This document shows, one piece after another, positions 37,401-50,400 of a DNA stretch of 64,000 bases; positions within the stretch are counted from its first letter, which is position 1; each line of letters starts with the position of its first letter. The notes beneath the pieces were generated by a model. The model was not told where the DNA came from. It worked only from the letters and a program-made list of their open reading frames with translations, and searched no databases. This stretch comes from Apiospora phragmitis. Lineage: Eukaryota > Ascomycota > Sordariomycetes > Amphisphaeriales > Apiosporaceae. The stretch spans positions 310,001 to 374,000 of the forward strand of contig JAQQWL010000009.1 in assembly GCA_038363925.1 (NCBI GenBank), read 5' to 3'. Both the position numbers and the translations under genes were made by a program.

Positions 37401-40400
37401 GCTAGACTTGGGGATGCATGTATTTCAAATCTCTTTCCTCTGCTTCTACTACAGTAAGTACATGCATTATTCGATCCCTTCCCGATTGATGCTCTTTTGC
37501 CCAGATTGCATTCTTAGCTAATTACCTTGTATTCCCGAGGTTCCACTCGGTTGGTAGTTATATGTTTCGTCCATGCTTTCCTGCCTCGGTGCGACGCTCC
37601 GGTCTGTGCTCGGCTGGTTCGACCGGGACATGAATGCAACTGGACCGTAGCACTCTGACGCGTGTCCAGCCGAATATAGAGCGCCAGTATACGCCCGTTC
37701 GGCCCTGGCATGGGTGCGGCTATACTACGTACCGTCCTTTACTAGTTCGGGTCGCAGAGTGGGCTTTGCGTTTCTGACAGGGCACGGAGATCATCAAGCT
37801 TGGCTTTTTGGCACAGGCATTCCCGGAGGTAAGGTCGCATTCACTGATCGTTCCTCGCCGAGCTTGTTCGGGTTTTGGTTCGGGAGCCCATCCTCATAAT
37901 TGTTGTTTACCCCGACTTGCAAGGTGCCTGTCGGAGCATTCGTGCTGGAATTGGCAACTATTTCCTCGTCGACCCTCGGAGGCAGGCCATGGATCGTTCG
38001 TTCTGCCAGGTGAGGAGCACCTTATCCCAGCAGTAAGTAGTGTCTAGGTAGTATGTCATCTGATGGATCGCAACCGAATTGGGAAGATATACTTGGATCA
38101 TGGCAGCGGTCGCGTGATTGCATATAATTACTTACGTACGTCGGAAAAGCCCGTTATCGTGGCTGTCGTCAGAACCAGTATGTGCGCTTCTGGCAGTTGG
38201 CAGTCAAGTCCGGCGGTTGAAAACCTGTTTTCAACCGTTTGGCGCTAAAGGAGGTACATGCGATGCCCTACCTACTGCCAGCTGCTTGTTGCTGCGCCGC
38301 TGGGGCTAGTCAACCAACCTATTACCTACTCGCCATGGGCGATGACCTCTATGGCCCACCTAGACGCAGCCCTCGTGCATTCGGAAGACACAGGCTAAGT
38401 ACGGAGGTATATCGCCAGTATACCTCTTACCAATGGGAATGGTCAATGGCTTGCAAGCTCATGCAGCTATGTATGCGTGTGTGCGTATGTAGGTATGTCA
38501 TCGCCGGCGCGGGCTTTTAGAGCAAGGCAAGTACCCTATAGTACGTGCCGAAGGTTCCCCGATAGACCCTGAAAGCCGTTGACAATGTAATATAATAAAA
38601 TAAGTAAAGTGTCTGCAACGGTTCTTAGGCGGCATGTGGGCGTTTCTAACCTTGCCTTACCTAATGCTGGTTTATGCAGGGCGCAAGAGAAGCGAGCACG
38701 CCCGCACGCGAGACAAAGCCTCGCGCACATTGTGTCCCTTGCAGTTTCGGACGTTGATAGCCAAATTTAGGTCTAGGTAGGCTGGTGGTAGGTAAGCAGC
38801 TCCAGCTTAGCTCGGTGAGAAATCCGGAGACAAAGACGAGACCCCTGGGTACTTCCCACTTACTTACCTGACCCGACCCGACAATATCCTCTCTTCCACC
38901 GTTTACCATGACCAGGTTCCGCGGTCGAACCAGTAGCCTGTGACGGGTTGTCCTGTCGTTACTCTGACTGCAGCTTTCCGGCAGCATGGCCAGAGACGGC
39001 AGTCGCGAGACAAAAAGAAGCAAAACAAAAACAGAAAACGCCAGGCGCCAGATACGAATGCATTGCAACACCTGTAGCTGTACATAGGGGAGAGCGTTCC
39101 AGGCTGACCTATGGGATGCCGTTCAGACCTGGCGCGAACATGAACAGAAATAGGCTCGAAGCACTACTGAGCAGATCCCGCGCACTCGGATCACGAAGCG
39201 CACCGAGGGTGCTCACAAGGCCGTGGAGAACAGCGGCATCATGAGGCTCTAGATCGACGCTATGGGAGGCAAAGGCCAGAGGGTGACCCCCTCTCCGAGC
39301 CGCCCAGCCGCTCACCAGGCGAGCCAAGGGCAATTTTTCTGCTACCTCAAGCGCGAGGCCAGTCCAGTTGCTGAGGGAGCTACATACGGGCTTGCAGGCC
39401 AGAAAGACCCCTCCCTAGGCTAGCAGCTTAGCAGCTTTTCGCCCCGAGATCTGAACCCAGCAGAAGAGACAAGGTCGCCTGTCTGCTCCACAACATCGCC
39501 TCCAATTCCTCCATAAGCTGGACCGAGGACTTTGATTGGCCCTTCTTCAGCAATATTGTTTTTCGTGCTCACACGATACGATTAGCTGGGAGGCACTGGA
39601 GCTGGGACTGATAGCGGCCTAGGTACGCGCTGGCCTGGGCTGGGCGGGCTGCACTGTACGGCACGAGCGATGGCAGTGCACGAGGGTAAATAAGTGAGGA
39701 TTGCGAAAGCTGATTTGATATGGCATGACACTTGAACCCGAAGAGAAATGATCTTTGTCTGGCTATCGAAAGCGCACGCGTACAGGCCAGACCAGCACCA
39801 GGGGGGGCGCTTTTGCAATTATGGCTCGATGGTTGGATGATCGTGACTGGGTAACTAGAAGGGTCTCAGGAAATGAAACCCACCACCGAAAACCGTTATC
39901 TAGGGTAATTGGGCGGGCACGGAGTGGAAACGCCGAGTATGAAAGACTTGCCACGTTCGTCGCGTACTGTATGGCAAAAACACAGAAAACAGAAAACAGA
40001 CCTGACTGATGAATGACTGGTCAGTCTCTGGGTTCTTTCTCCCATAGCATACCTGCCCGTAGACGATTACGAGGTTGCACGTCCAAATTGCTGTTGATGC
40101 AGTGAAGTCAAGATTGGGATAGGATAATAGACATTTTAAGGACGTGTGTGTAGATGTGCATGTGTGTGTAGACATGTAATAACGGCACGACGTGTAACGG
40201 CGCCGGTTACAAACGCATTTATTAATGGATCGTATTCTCAGGTACCTCATGTAAGTAAAGTACGTAGTATTCATGCCGCAGTTCAATCTACAGTATCCTA
40301 GGGCAAGGTAGCTTGGTGTAGTGGGTGGGATTTTGAGGTTGGCGAGTTACCTATCTGCCGGGATCTTCCCAGCATCAAGTAACTCTTTTGGTATATTCCG

Positions 40401-42742
40401 ACATGCCACATGCGATGCAATAATATATCGTGAATGGCAATAACCTCCCCAAGCTGCGACGTACATACTATAATGGTTTCTGCTAATAGTAAGAATATCT
40501 AGGATGGCTCACGACGTACATGCCAGGCCACTCCAGTGCAGCAGACAGACAATGCCTCGCTGTTGTTGTACCTGCCCTCTTCTCCTTCGATTCGCGTTCT
40601 TGGACTGACTTGGCTGCTGCTGCTGCTAAAACCAATCCGTCAACTAACCTAAACCTAGCCCCAGCCGCCGCTTCATTTACTGAGAACCCCGGCCGTGCAT
40701 TAGTAGCACCTGGCCTAGTATCCCAGAACCCCACCACCCCTCTTCTCGCGGCCATGTACTCTTCAATCTTCAGTTGGATTCCTGGATGTTGATGGATATG
40801 GCTACGATTCCTCCCGTACGCCGCAGGGATCCCAATTTGCGCGTACCGATGTTGTAGACGGATTTTAGCAATTTTTTAATTGGAGAAGGAGGGGAGACCC
40901 TCAACTATCAATTCAACTTCCCATGCAAGGTAAGGTATACCCATCCAGCGCCATACCCACAGCAACTCAAGCTACTTGCTGCACATACGAGTCTGGTCCC
41001 CAGTAAGTAAGCATGAAGAGACAGAAGCGAAGGAGAGAAAAAGTGCGAGAAAGAAGAAGGCATGAAAAAGTATCGACTAGAGCCCCCAGGCAGAAAATAC
41101 GGAAAGTCCTGTTGACTACCACCACATGAGAGTCACAGACAGGACGAATGACGAGGAAGGCCTCGAAAATTATTGACTAATCAAGCAAGACGTCGAGGGT
41201 TGAGTATGTAATACTTACCTCGGTTTGGGTGCTCATATACAATCGGTATCTTCACCTATGGCATCCTCGCAACGGCCACCATCCATGCTCCAATCTTGGA
41301 CCTTTCCCCATCTTTGCCGCCCTCCAGTGCTCGTGCTTTTTTCGAGGTCGAGGTTCAAACTGACAGGCCCTGGTCCAATACCCAGCACCAGGCATGTACA
41401 TGCCTACATTTGATCCATCTCGAGGTACGTAACGGGCTAGGGCTAGTGTATCAACATCAAATCGGCCCATAGTCGCTTGCTGCACTCTCTCACACACTTG
41501 ACACTCTCTGGCGCTCTCTCTTTCTCTCGCCCGCTCACCCACACCCACACCCACACTGAGCGAGACTGCAACCTCTTGCAGGCCGTGGAGTGGACATCCG
41601 GACTACTTTTAGTCGACTTCGTCATTTATTGGGACGTTTGGATCTAAGCAATACACACATGCATCAATCTAACCGTATAGGTCGCTATGTAGTGCTGGGC
41701 CTTTTCAAACCATGGACCGTTCGGCTGATGGGTCTCCATCATATCAAGCCAGTATGGATGGGTGGATGGAGACGCAAGTGTCGACCCTTGGAGTAAGTGT
41801 ACATCAACGCATATCCGCACACACACACAAGGGCTCTTCTTGCTCATGAGGGTTCAACTATATATCTCTCCCGTCCTCCGGGCTCTGAACCCGTCTCGTT
41901 CCTCTGGTATTCTTGATTATTATATATATCCCTTCGAAGCTCATTGCCTTTTATCAATGGCTTCTTTTCTTAGGGTGTTTCTTTGATCTCTCCTATTGTA
42001 TAATTATAGTCGGGTTCTCTTGTGTGGAGCTTGAACTTCAGTCGTTCGTCAGGTCAGCTTTCGTTGTCGTCGTATCTGGTCGGGACTGGAAAAAAGCAGA
42101 GGTGATTGTTGAGGCTCTCGCAAGCATCCATCGTTCTCTCGCTCGTCTCGCCTTGTTCGCGAGTGGTGTGCTGTCGAAATACAGTCACGACACGAGCAAA
42201 ACTGTTGGCTCCTTCGAAAGGTCCCATCCCGTTGAATCTGGATATCTGCCGCTTCATCCCATCAACCACCCTTCAACACAACACCACCGCCCATTGAGTC
42301 AAACCGTCGTTTGTCCTCACCACTCGTTCAGTCCACAATCTCGAGGGTTCGTCGGCTACAAATTAGAAAATAAAGACCCCCATATCTTCATTTGGGCCCT
42401 TGTTTCTTTTTTTCTTCATTTTAATCGTCAACCGCAAGATCTATCATAGAGACTGCTCGAGGTGTCCTTGCTCCGCAGCCCCCCCTGGAACACTTCACAA
42501 CATCCGAATCCGCTATCAGTTCGCACATCTCCGCCGTATACCGCAACTATCAGTCTTAGAGTTGGATAATAAATCCGAGGACATTCGATGGTCACCATTG
42601 GCAGGCAATCAACCACGCCTAGTCTCTTTTCGACGACAACTTGAACTTCGAAAACCTGGGCTCGCCACTTCGAGTCGTTGGGAAGCTCTTTACAACCTTT
42701 CATCTATCAGCACACCGGGACGTGATACCTGTCCCCGGCACC
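31451..42742. other. gene-poor region leading to the GT2 promoter
   Basis: Eleven kilobases without a recognisable gene. Content noted: a (GGA)n tract (33248-33296), an AT-rich island at 35030-35160, several TAGGTA/TTACTTAGGTA motifs, CA/GT-rich tracts near 40140-40180 and 41545-41555. A minus-strand 101-codon frame (32345-32040) and a GC-rich minus-strand frame (39333-39109) lack any family signature. 42000-42742 has pyrimidine-rich blocks typical of a long 5' leader and probably carries the promoter/5' UTR of the GT2 gene. Confidence 0.45.
33248..33296. repeat. (GGA)n microsatellite
   Basis: Purine-only GGA units with two interruptions, 49 bp, in non-coding DNA. Confidence 0.95.
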
Positions 42743-44490
42743 ATGTTCGACATCCCTTCCTTCCTTGGGGCGCTCTGGGTGTTCCTCTTGACACCCTCAT
42801 GGCTCAAATTCCACATTGGTCTCTGGTAAGCTACATTACTCTATGACTTGTCACTAAAGACAATGTGCAGCTCGTTTTGGTGTACGGTGACTGACCTTGT
42901 CCAGGCTATGGCGCTATACTCGCACGATTGTTCATGTAACTAGTCATTGGATGTACAAGTCGAAGCCGATCCCGGCCGAGCCCAAATACACCCCTTCTGA
43001 CGTGACCGTGGTTATCCCCACCATACACAATGCCCCGGAGGAGCTGCGTACTTCCTTGGAGAGTATCCTGGCCTGCAAGCCCTACCAGATGATCATGATT
43101 ACTACTCGGGACAAGTATATGGCCCTGCAGAAGCTTGTCAAGTCCCTGCCGTCGTCTTCTAATATCCGCGTTCTCTGCACCGACATTGCCAACAAGCGCC
43201 TCCAAGTCTGCAAAGCTCTGCCCGAAGTCACCACCCAGATCACCATCATGGCGGATGACGATGTCTGGTGGCCCCCGACCCTGCTGCCCTGGATTCTCGC
43301 CCCGTTCGAGGATATCAAGATCGGAGGAGTCGGCACCTGTCAGCGAGTACGCCGCGAACGCACTTCATCGTGGTCCGACAACATCTGGAACTGGCTTGGC
43401 GCGGCCTACATTGAGCGACGCAACTTTGAGATCTCGGCGACTCACAACATGGACGGTGGAACTTCTTGCATGTCGGGCCGCACCGGTGCCTACCGATCCG
43501 AGATTCTTTCGAGCGGCGACTTCCTCGACGGATTCCAACGCGAGCGCTGGGGTAAGTACATTCTGAACGCCGACGACGACAACTTTGTGACCCGATGGCT
43601 CGTCAATCACCAGTGGAAGACCTGGATCCAGTACGAGAAGGAATGCGAGATCGAGACGACGCTGGAATACGGCATGAAGTTTATGTACCAATGCTCCCGA
43701 TGGGCACGCAGCAACTGGCGCAGCAATTGGACGAGCCTGGTTAAGGAGCGATACGTGATTACGTGAGTGCACCACCAGCTCTTTTTTTCTTTTCTATTTT
43801 TTCTTTACCCCAATAGGGATTGATTGGTTAAACTAACAATTTTTTTTCTCCGGGTCATAGTCAGCAGCCTTGGTGCACGTACGCTCTTCATCTGGCGACC
43901 TTTACCTCCCTGGCCTTTATTGGAGACCCCCTGATTCTGCTGTCGCTTTGGTGGGGCACCGCCAATTGGGACCCCGAGACCCGCCACTACGCCCTGATTA
44001 CCGAACTTATCTGGATGTTTGCCTTCACTAAGGTCGTTAAGCTTGTTGGTCTGTGGCGTCGCTATCCCCAGGATATCCTGTTCTATCCCGTCTCCGTCAT
44101 CTTTGGCTATTTCCATGGTCTCATCAAGATCTATGCCCTGATCACTCTTAATATGGTAAGCTTGCCCAACCAATCACAGTCGACCGATTATCAATCACCA
44201 TACTAACACAGCCCAACTAGACGTCTTGGGGCAGTCGACCTGATGGTGATGCCCACGATAGCCTGCGCATGGCGCCTCACCCTGGACCTCACGAGTCGAC
44301 TCTGACGCCGCGGAAGCGACCCGACGATCTCGACACGGTGCTCGCGAAACGCGTCTCACACGCTCGATCGGCTTCGGCCAGAGAAAAGGCGCTGCTGGCC
44401 CTGCAGTACGAAGAGGAGATGCCGGTGGTCTCGATGATTTCGGAGAAACGGACCATCTCCATGAACGAAAAGACGTCTCAGGACTCATGA
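42743..44490 (+). CDS. family 2 glycosyltransferase, Cps1-type membrane polysaccharide synthase
   Basis: Four exons, 42743-42825, 42905-43762, 43861-44155 and 44221-44490; introns of 79, 98 and 65 nt have GTAAGC/GTGAGT/GTAAGC donors. 501 aa. Exon 1 encodes a hydrophobic N-terminus (PSFLGALWVFLLTPSWLKF). The GT-A domain begins DVTVVIPTIHN (63-67), with a metal/UDP-binding DDD at 145-147 (ITIMADDDVWW), acceptor-site DDD at 251-253 (LNADDDNFVTRW) and QCSRW at 290-294, the Q(Q/R)xRW processive-synthase signature. Membrane helices follow (LATFTSLAFIGDPLILLSLW, PVSVIFGYFHGLIKIYALIT), then a polar C-terminal tail. The family includes hyaluronan-synthase-like and Cryptococcus Cps1-like enzymes that polymerise UDP-sugars at the plasma membrane. 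The product here is not predictable; a role in wall or extracellular polysaccharide is inferred. Start has a GGCACCATG context. Intact. Confidence 0.93.
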
Positions 44491-47400
44491 ATGATCAGTC
44501 GCGGTCCCCTTTTAGAAACGGACCTGACTGGATATTACGATCACGCCCCCCTTATGATTCACGAAAATCACTATCAAAATTGAGACTTGGGTTTTTGCAC
44601 TTTTTATTGCTCCTCCCTCTGTCGAGAGAGGATGGACGGAACCGGAGTTGAGGTTCAACAGCACTCGGCCTCTGTTCCTCTTTTTCTTCTTTTTACTGGC
44701 TCCTCTACTTTACGTTTCTTGCTAGACGGACCAGATGATCCCTCCGACCTGATGAGTCGCTCGCTCTCTAATTGGCCATGGGCGCAGCTGACGTTGTTCT
44801 TCGTTGGTATATCACTTTATGGTGGTGGTGGTGGTGTCAAAATAAAAAAAAAACTGTTTATGCGGGGTGCGTTGGTTTCCCATCCCCCCTGGTGGTCGTC
44901 TGGTTTCTGCATATGCGACTGGTTGGAAACATCGAATGGCATATCGATTTACTGATCTATTGCTTTTCTTGGTTTCTGGGGGAAAACACAAAAGGTTTTT
45001 GGTAGGGGAGGCAATATCTAGACAGCGCCTGTTTGGTCAGAAGTGGCAATAGATTGCGACTCTTATTTACAGATGGCTGCACGTTTTTGATTGCGACGGC
45101 TCATTCATAGATTAGGACAGACCATGAAATTGGGTAATACTATTTCTTCCAACAGGCTTCCTCTTTCTCTTTCATTCTCTATCTGCTTGGCAGCTCGCGA
45201 CAGACGAAGGCATCGTCATATGTAAATACTTAGCAAGGGAAGCGCTAGAGTTTCTCTGGGGCCACTTGACCATGACTCTTAACCTAGGTAGTGAGTACAT
45301 CTTAAACGCGCATGGTCGAATCATGTCGAAGCCGCCGGAGATCTGCCAATGGAGGGACAGAGGACACCCCTGTTCTTATCTCATCAATAAGTGGTTTATT
45401 GGGGGATCCTTGTCCGAGGCTCTGCTGCTCGCTTTCGATGCCATTGGTGAGCCGAACAACTCCGAGTCCGGAATTAGGTATGCAGTGCGCCGAGGTACAG
45501 TATGCTCGCGAGCAAATCGGGAGGCGGCGGCATAGACAGACGCACATTTATCTCTCTTTCTCTTTTTCCAACCCCCCTCTCCCTATGGATGTTTGATGAA
45601 AACGATACTGAAAGGAGAAGGTTGATGTTCCCGGAAAAGCTAGGTAGGTATAAACATGGGGCAACTGAGACACCAATACTACCCCCGACGTAATCCGTCA
45701 GATCTTTGCAGCCCGTCAGAGATATATTGGGTTACGTACATCGCTCTGTATAGGCGAGCAGAGCTCCAACGACTGCCCCTCCTCCCCCTCCTCTATGCAA
45801 CTGCTCCACCCATGTTGGACCCTGGGGATTCTTCATGGGTGCTCAGTCCAGTGAGGGTACTTGCCAAAGAAGAAGTTGCAGCAGGCATATGTATGTCGAG
45901 GTTTTCATCGCGGGGCGCACAGTCTTCTTTTCCTAAGCCTCCATGTCAAAAAACGCTATCTGGAAGCAAATCCAATATACTGTGTAGATCAGGTCCCGCG
46001 CGCAAACATGGTTCATGCTCTATAGTGCGGGCACTCTCGACTAGCAGGTGCAAGTATCTGTAGATTTTACCCACTACAGAGCGCCATGGTGCTGAACCTA
46101 ATCGCCCGTAAATAGTAGCCCTGAACCCGGTAACTTTTAGGATGGCTGGGGGGCGGTACCGACCAACATTGTAAGATGTATTTAAGTAATAAAAACCCCG
46201 CAGATTGGATAGCAAAGAGGGAAAATTGGTAAAACTTGGCAGTAACGACGCTCCAATTTTTTCCAATGGAGGGGCAGTGTTGCTACGCGACAGCAGCAGG
46301 CCAGCCTGCCAGCCCCCAGACATTCCAAGCTCTATGTATGTACAGTAGATCGTTGACGGGAGAGCACCACCAGACTAAACCATCGCCTGTGGCTCAGAGT
46401 GATACCCTAAGAACAGGTTACTTCTAAGTTGGGCAAGAGATACCTGGGCTAATACTTGAAATAATCAGTCAACTGCCCGGGCAGCTCAGTAGCTCAGACG
46501 GGAATACTGGATTTCGGCCTGTCAGCATCGTCAGTACTTAGGTTCGTTACAGGGCGCATGCAACTGTCGTTTTGGGGGAAGCTTCAATTGTGTAGGTACT
46601 TGACGGGTACTTCTTCCTTTTTTTTCCCTCTCCTGCAATTCCCCACAATGATCATGACATCCATGCTACCTGCATTGGCCATTGCTTCACGATTTTGTCC
46701 CTCGGGATCACGGCATAGGCGCTCCATCAAGACTCTTCCCAATCGGTTGACGGGCAAGCGACAAAGAGACACATCGCAAGTTTTTTTTTTTTCATCTATG
46801 GACTACACCTGCTGCAATCAATGAACCCATCCCCAATAAACCTGGCTCGCTCATCTATTGCCCAACTCGGCCTTCTGCATCATGCGCCAGCGCAAAACAT
46901 CGAGATGGGTTCCTACATACATGTGCATGGCTAGTAGAAGCCCTTCCCCCGGCTAATCACCACCGAGCAAAAACAATCACGACTTGCATACGTCTCTGCA
47001 GAACCTGGTCGTTACGGAGTACTGTGCGGCGATAGGTATGGCCTGTCCAATCTGCAGCCACGCACACACCATATATGCATTCCTCACATGTCAAGAATTT
47101 CTCAACAGCAAGGAAGCACCAACGGTCGGCTTGACCAACAACTGCCTATTGCACATGCTATGCTTGCTCTCTACTCCACATACCTACGCTCCGCCGTTGC
47201 ATGGATGAATGCACTCACTTTCAGCTTTTCAAACGACATTCCTTTTTCGCCCCCAGACGGCACTATAAGCTGGCTCGAGCTGGTTGAGAAACGGTCGTTG
47301 TTTGTATGTCAATTCGGTCCGTCGCGCGGCAGCCGACTATTGAACTAGGTATTGCTCTACCTGTCTGGTAGCAGCCTTGTGACATGCCCACCCCAGATCC

Positions 47401-50400
47401 AGATTCTCCAAGTACCTACCTGCGACTTGGCGCAGTGAGAAGCTTCAAGTATACAACTCGGGAACTTGCGCCGAATTTGTCACTGGTGACTCGCTCGAGG
47501 AGCTGCAGAAGCAAAGACGTTGACGACTACGACAGCCGGATTGCCTAACTCGGCCCCCCATCACGGGACAATCTCTGCCTTTGAACTCGCGGATATCAAG
47601 GCTCCTGAGCAAGTGCATTGCGCATGGCTACATCTCCAAGTCGATCAGCATTGGCCGTTGACCCATCCAACAAGTCTATAGCTTCCCTGCTCTGCTGACG
47701 AGATGTCAAGGCTGAGACAGGCCACCACCCTTGACAGGGTTGGTTGCGATGGCTCTGATCTAGTCGCGCCACTAAGCATGCAGCAAGATAGTGCGCGCCC
47801 ATGCCGGTGGTTCGACTCTTTTTTAGCATACAGATATATATTGAAGCCACGGCCAGGGGGTGGGCAAGTCGTCGGCAGGTATCTTTTGGAGTACGGCAAC
47901 CAGCTTTATGACCCGCGCTTATCCTTTTCGACTCGGACCTGCATCTGCACAATGCACGATTGGAACCGAAGAGTGGGGATCCTTTTCGCTTTCTCTCTTG
48001 TTAGACGGAACTAGATACCTCGTCTCGTCGAGTACCCATTGCATCCATTCGTCAGCAAGCACCGAAACGCTTGGCCATAGTCGCTCGTTACGATTGCGGA
48101 GCGATCGTGACTCGATGCCACTCTCGCGATGGAGTAGGCAGCCCGCCCGTCTGTCATATCGCAGCATTCGGCACTATAGCAGAATTTTCAACCAGACCAA
48201 CGAGGCAAGATCAGTATCGCGTATGCGAACCGGAAAGACTGCTCCGCACCAGGCAAAAACGGGCTCTACCCACTGGCTAAGCATCGCGGATGTGATCGCG
48301 ACGACGATCGGGCTACTCTGTCTTTGCGGGCTGAGCAGTCGAGTCCTGGTGGTTTCGTGACTGTCATTCTCACTCCAACCCCGCCGAGACTTGAGTTACC
48401 CGTTTGGACTCTCTGAGTTGTCCCTGGCAAATCACATCACCGCAACCGAATGATGGGCCGCCACAGACGCGCCCGGATTCAGCAGATTGACCAAACCTCT
48501 GATTTGCTTGATGGGCTACTCCAATACCTTGGACGTCTTCTCTAAGCGCATAGCTATATGAGGATATGAACGTGTATTACATTACGGCCCTCAAACGAGT
48601 AAACCACCGGCCTTAACACCATCTTCCTGCCATGTCGCGTGGCAATGGCGGGGTTTGTGTGACCTGGGAGCAAAAAGAAACCTGCGACGTACTCCGTACA
48701 ATTTGGGTACATGCAGTTTACATGTGGGCTTTTCGCAAAGGACCTTCTGAATCCCAGTCATTCACTGCTGATCTCGTCATTCATCGGAATGTGCGATCTC
48801 GAAGGGTGCTTCGGGTTACCACCTTTGACAGGACTACTATCGGAGCTCGAGGCAGGGTAGGATTGACCACCAACCACCGCGCGACTCTGCAACGAAACGA
48901 TTCGAGAAAGCACATGACAGTTGACTAGTTCGTCCAGTCGACGATCTGGCGTTGGACGGCCCGGGAAGTAATTAATTGGAGTAGCCGACTGTTAGGATCA
49001 GCAGAAGATCCAGTCAACTTCTGGCCGTCTGGAGGCGGCAGGACGACCAGCGACGGACCACGTTGCCAGCTGCTCACACGGCGCCGTGGCACCTAGCCTC
49101 CGTCCCCCGTCACCTTGTCCAATTATGGAAATTTCTTCACGGCTTCCTCGCTGCCATTCGCGGAAACAATTGTGGTCCATTTCCGCTTCCAGCTGGGTCG
49201 GACGAGATGGCGCCAGCGCCCGCCCAGATATCGCACTCGCTCACCACTCCGACGGGCGGTGCTAAAGTATGTACGGTGATTGTGCACGACTGACGCTTGC
49301 TTCGCTAGCAAGGAATCCGAAGGTCGATTGTTGCTGCTGCGACCAGCTTAGTGACGTCGATATGCCTCTTTTGGCTGCTTTAGAGCTGCACTTCAGCTAC
49401 CAATCAGCCAGTGCTATTATTACCTTACCTTCGTGTTGGGGACGGCACGTTCTAATGGTCGCTGCAGCTCCTTGATATCCAATCACATCAGGTGCGAACG
49501 TACATCCTGCTGTATTCAATACCACATGCTGCCCACTGATGAAAGCCCTTGCGGAACAAGCTTATCAGGCCAAGCCTCCGAGGGAGCAAGTAGTCGCGAT
49601 CTACGTATTCCTACAGCAGCATAGCAAGGGCCTAGACTCGCGAATTGCGCGTCCCTTGCCCTTGGTGATCTAGCAATACTCCTCAGTAATCACCGACAGA
49701 CGAAATTGTAGTGATGACTCAATCCGCCTTCGCATTACCATGTCATTTCGCATGCCATGAAGCAGACTGACCCTTTCGTCTCATATTGACAGTTGCACAC
49801 ACATGGACTGCTGATCCCTTGATCCCGATACCCCCGGACATCCTGGTATAGGTATGACAAAAGCCAATCTCAGTTGCCTAGATGGAATGTACCGAATGAT
49901 GCAGATTGAACAGCTGGCGATACCTATTCTTGGCAGTTACCTAACACCAATTGCCTATTGCGTTCGGCTGCATCTTGCATGAGCATCATACGAGATCCTG
50001 TTGTAGTTCCGTATGCACGTCAACTGGGTTACATATATGAAGAAGATGCAAGTAGGGCCAGAAATGCTACCATGTTATCGTCCGTCTACACATGGGGATT
50101 TCGGAATGACTTTGGGCTATCCGCGGCAGCCAGCCGAATCCGTACCGCTAGAGGACCCATTGAGAGTGCTGCCGCAAGCGGCAGCGGTGATAATGGCCAT
50201 GCAGCTCGCCGGAAACAGATATTGGAAGTGAATTCATGGCAATTCCGGACGGTATAGCACAACCGGCATCCAAGGCCCACCACCGTGTACATCCGGGAGA
50301 TTCTGGGCTCGCCGAATCAACGATCCAGTCCCCTGTGTGGGTGGGCACTGACGAACTGGAGGGGTGTGAGGGGTGGCCGTCGGATTGGCGTGTAGTGGCT

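Noticed and set aside
39109..39333. GC-rich minus-strand frame (LARLVSGWAARRGG...)
   Set aside because: Possibly a gene trace, but no motif could be assigned and flanks are uninformative.
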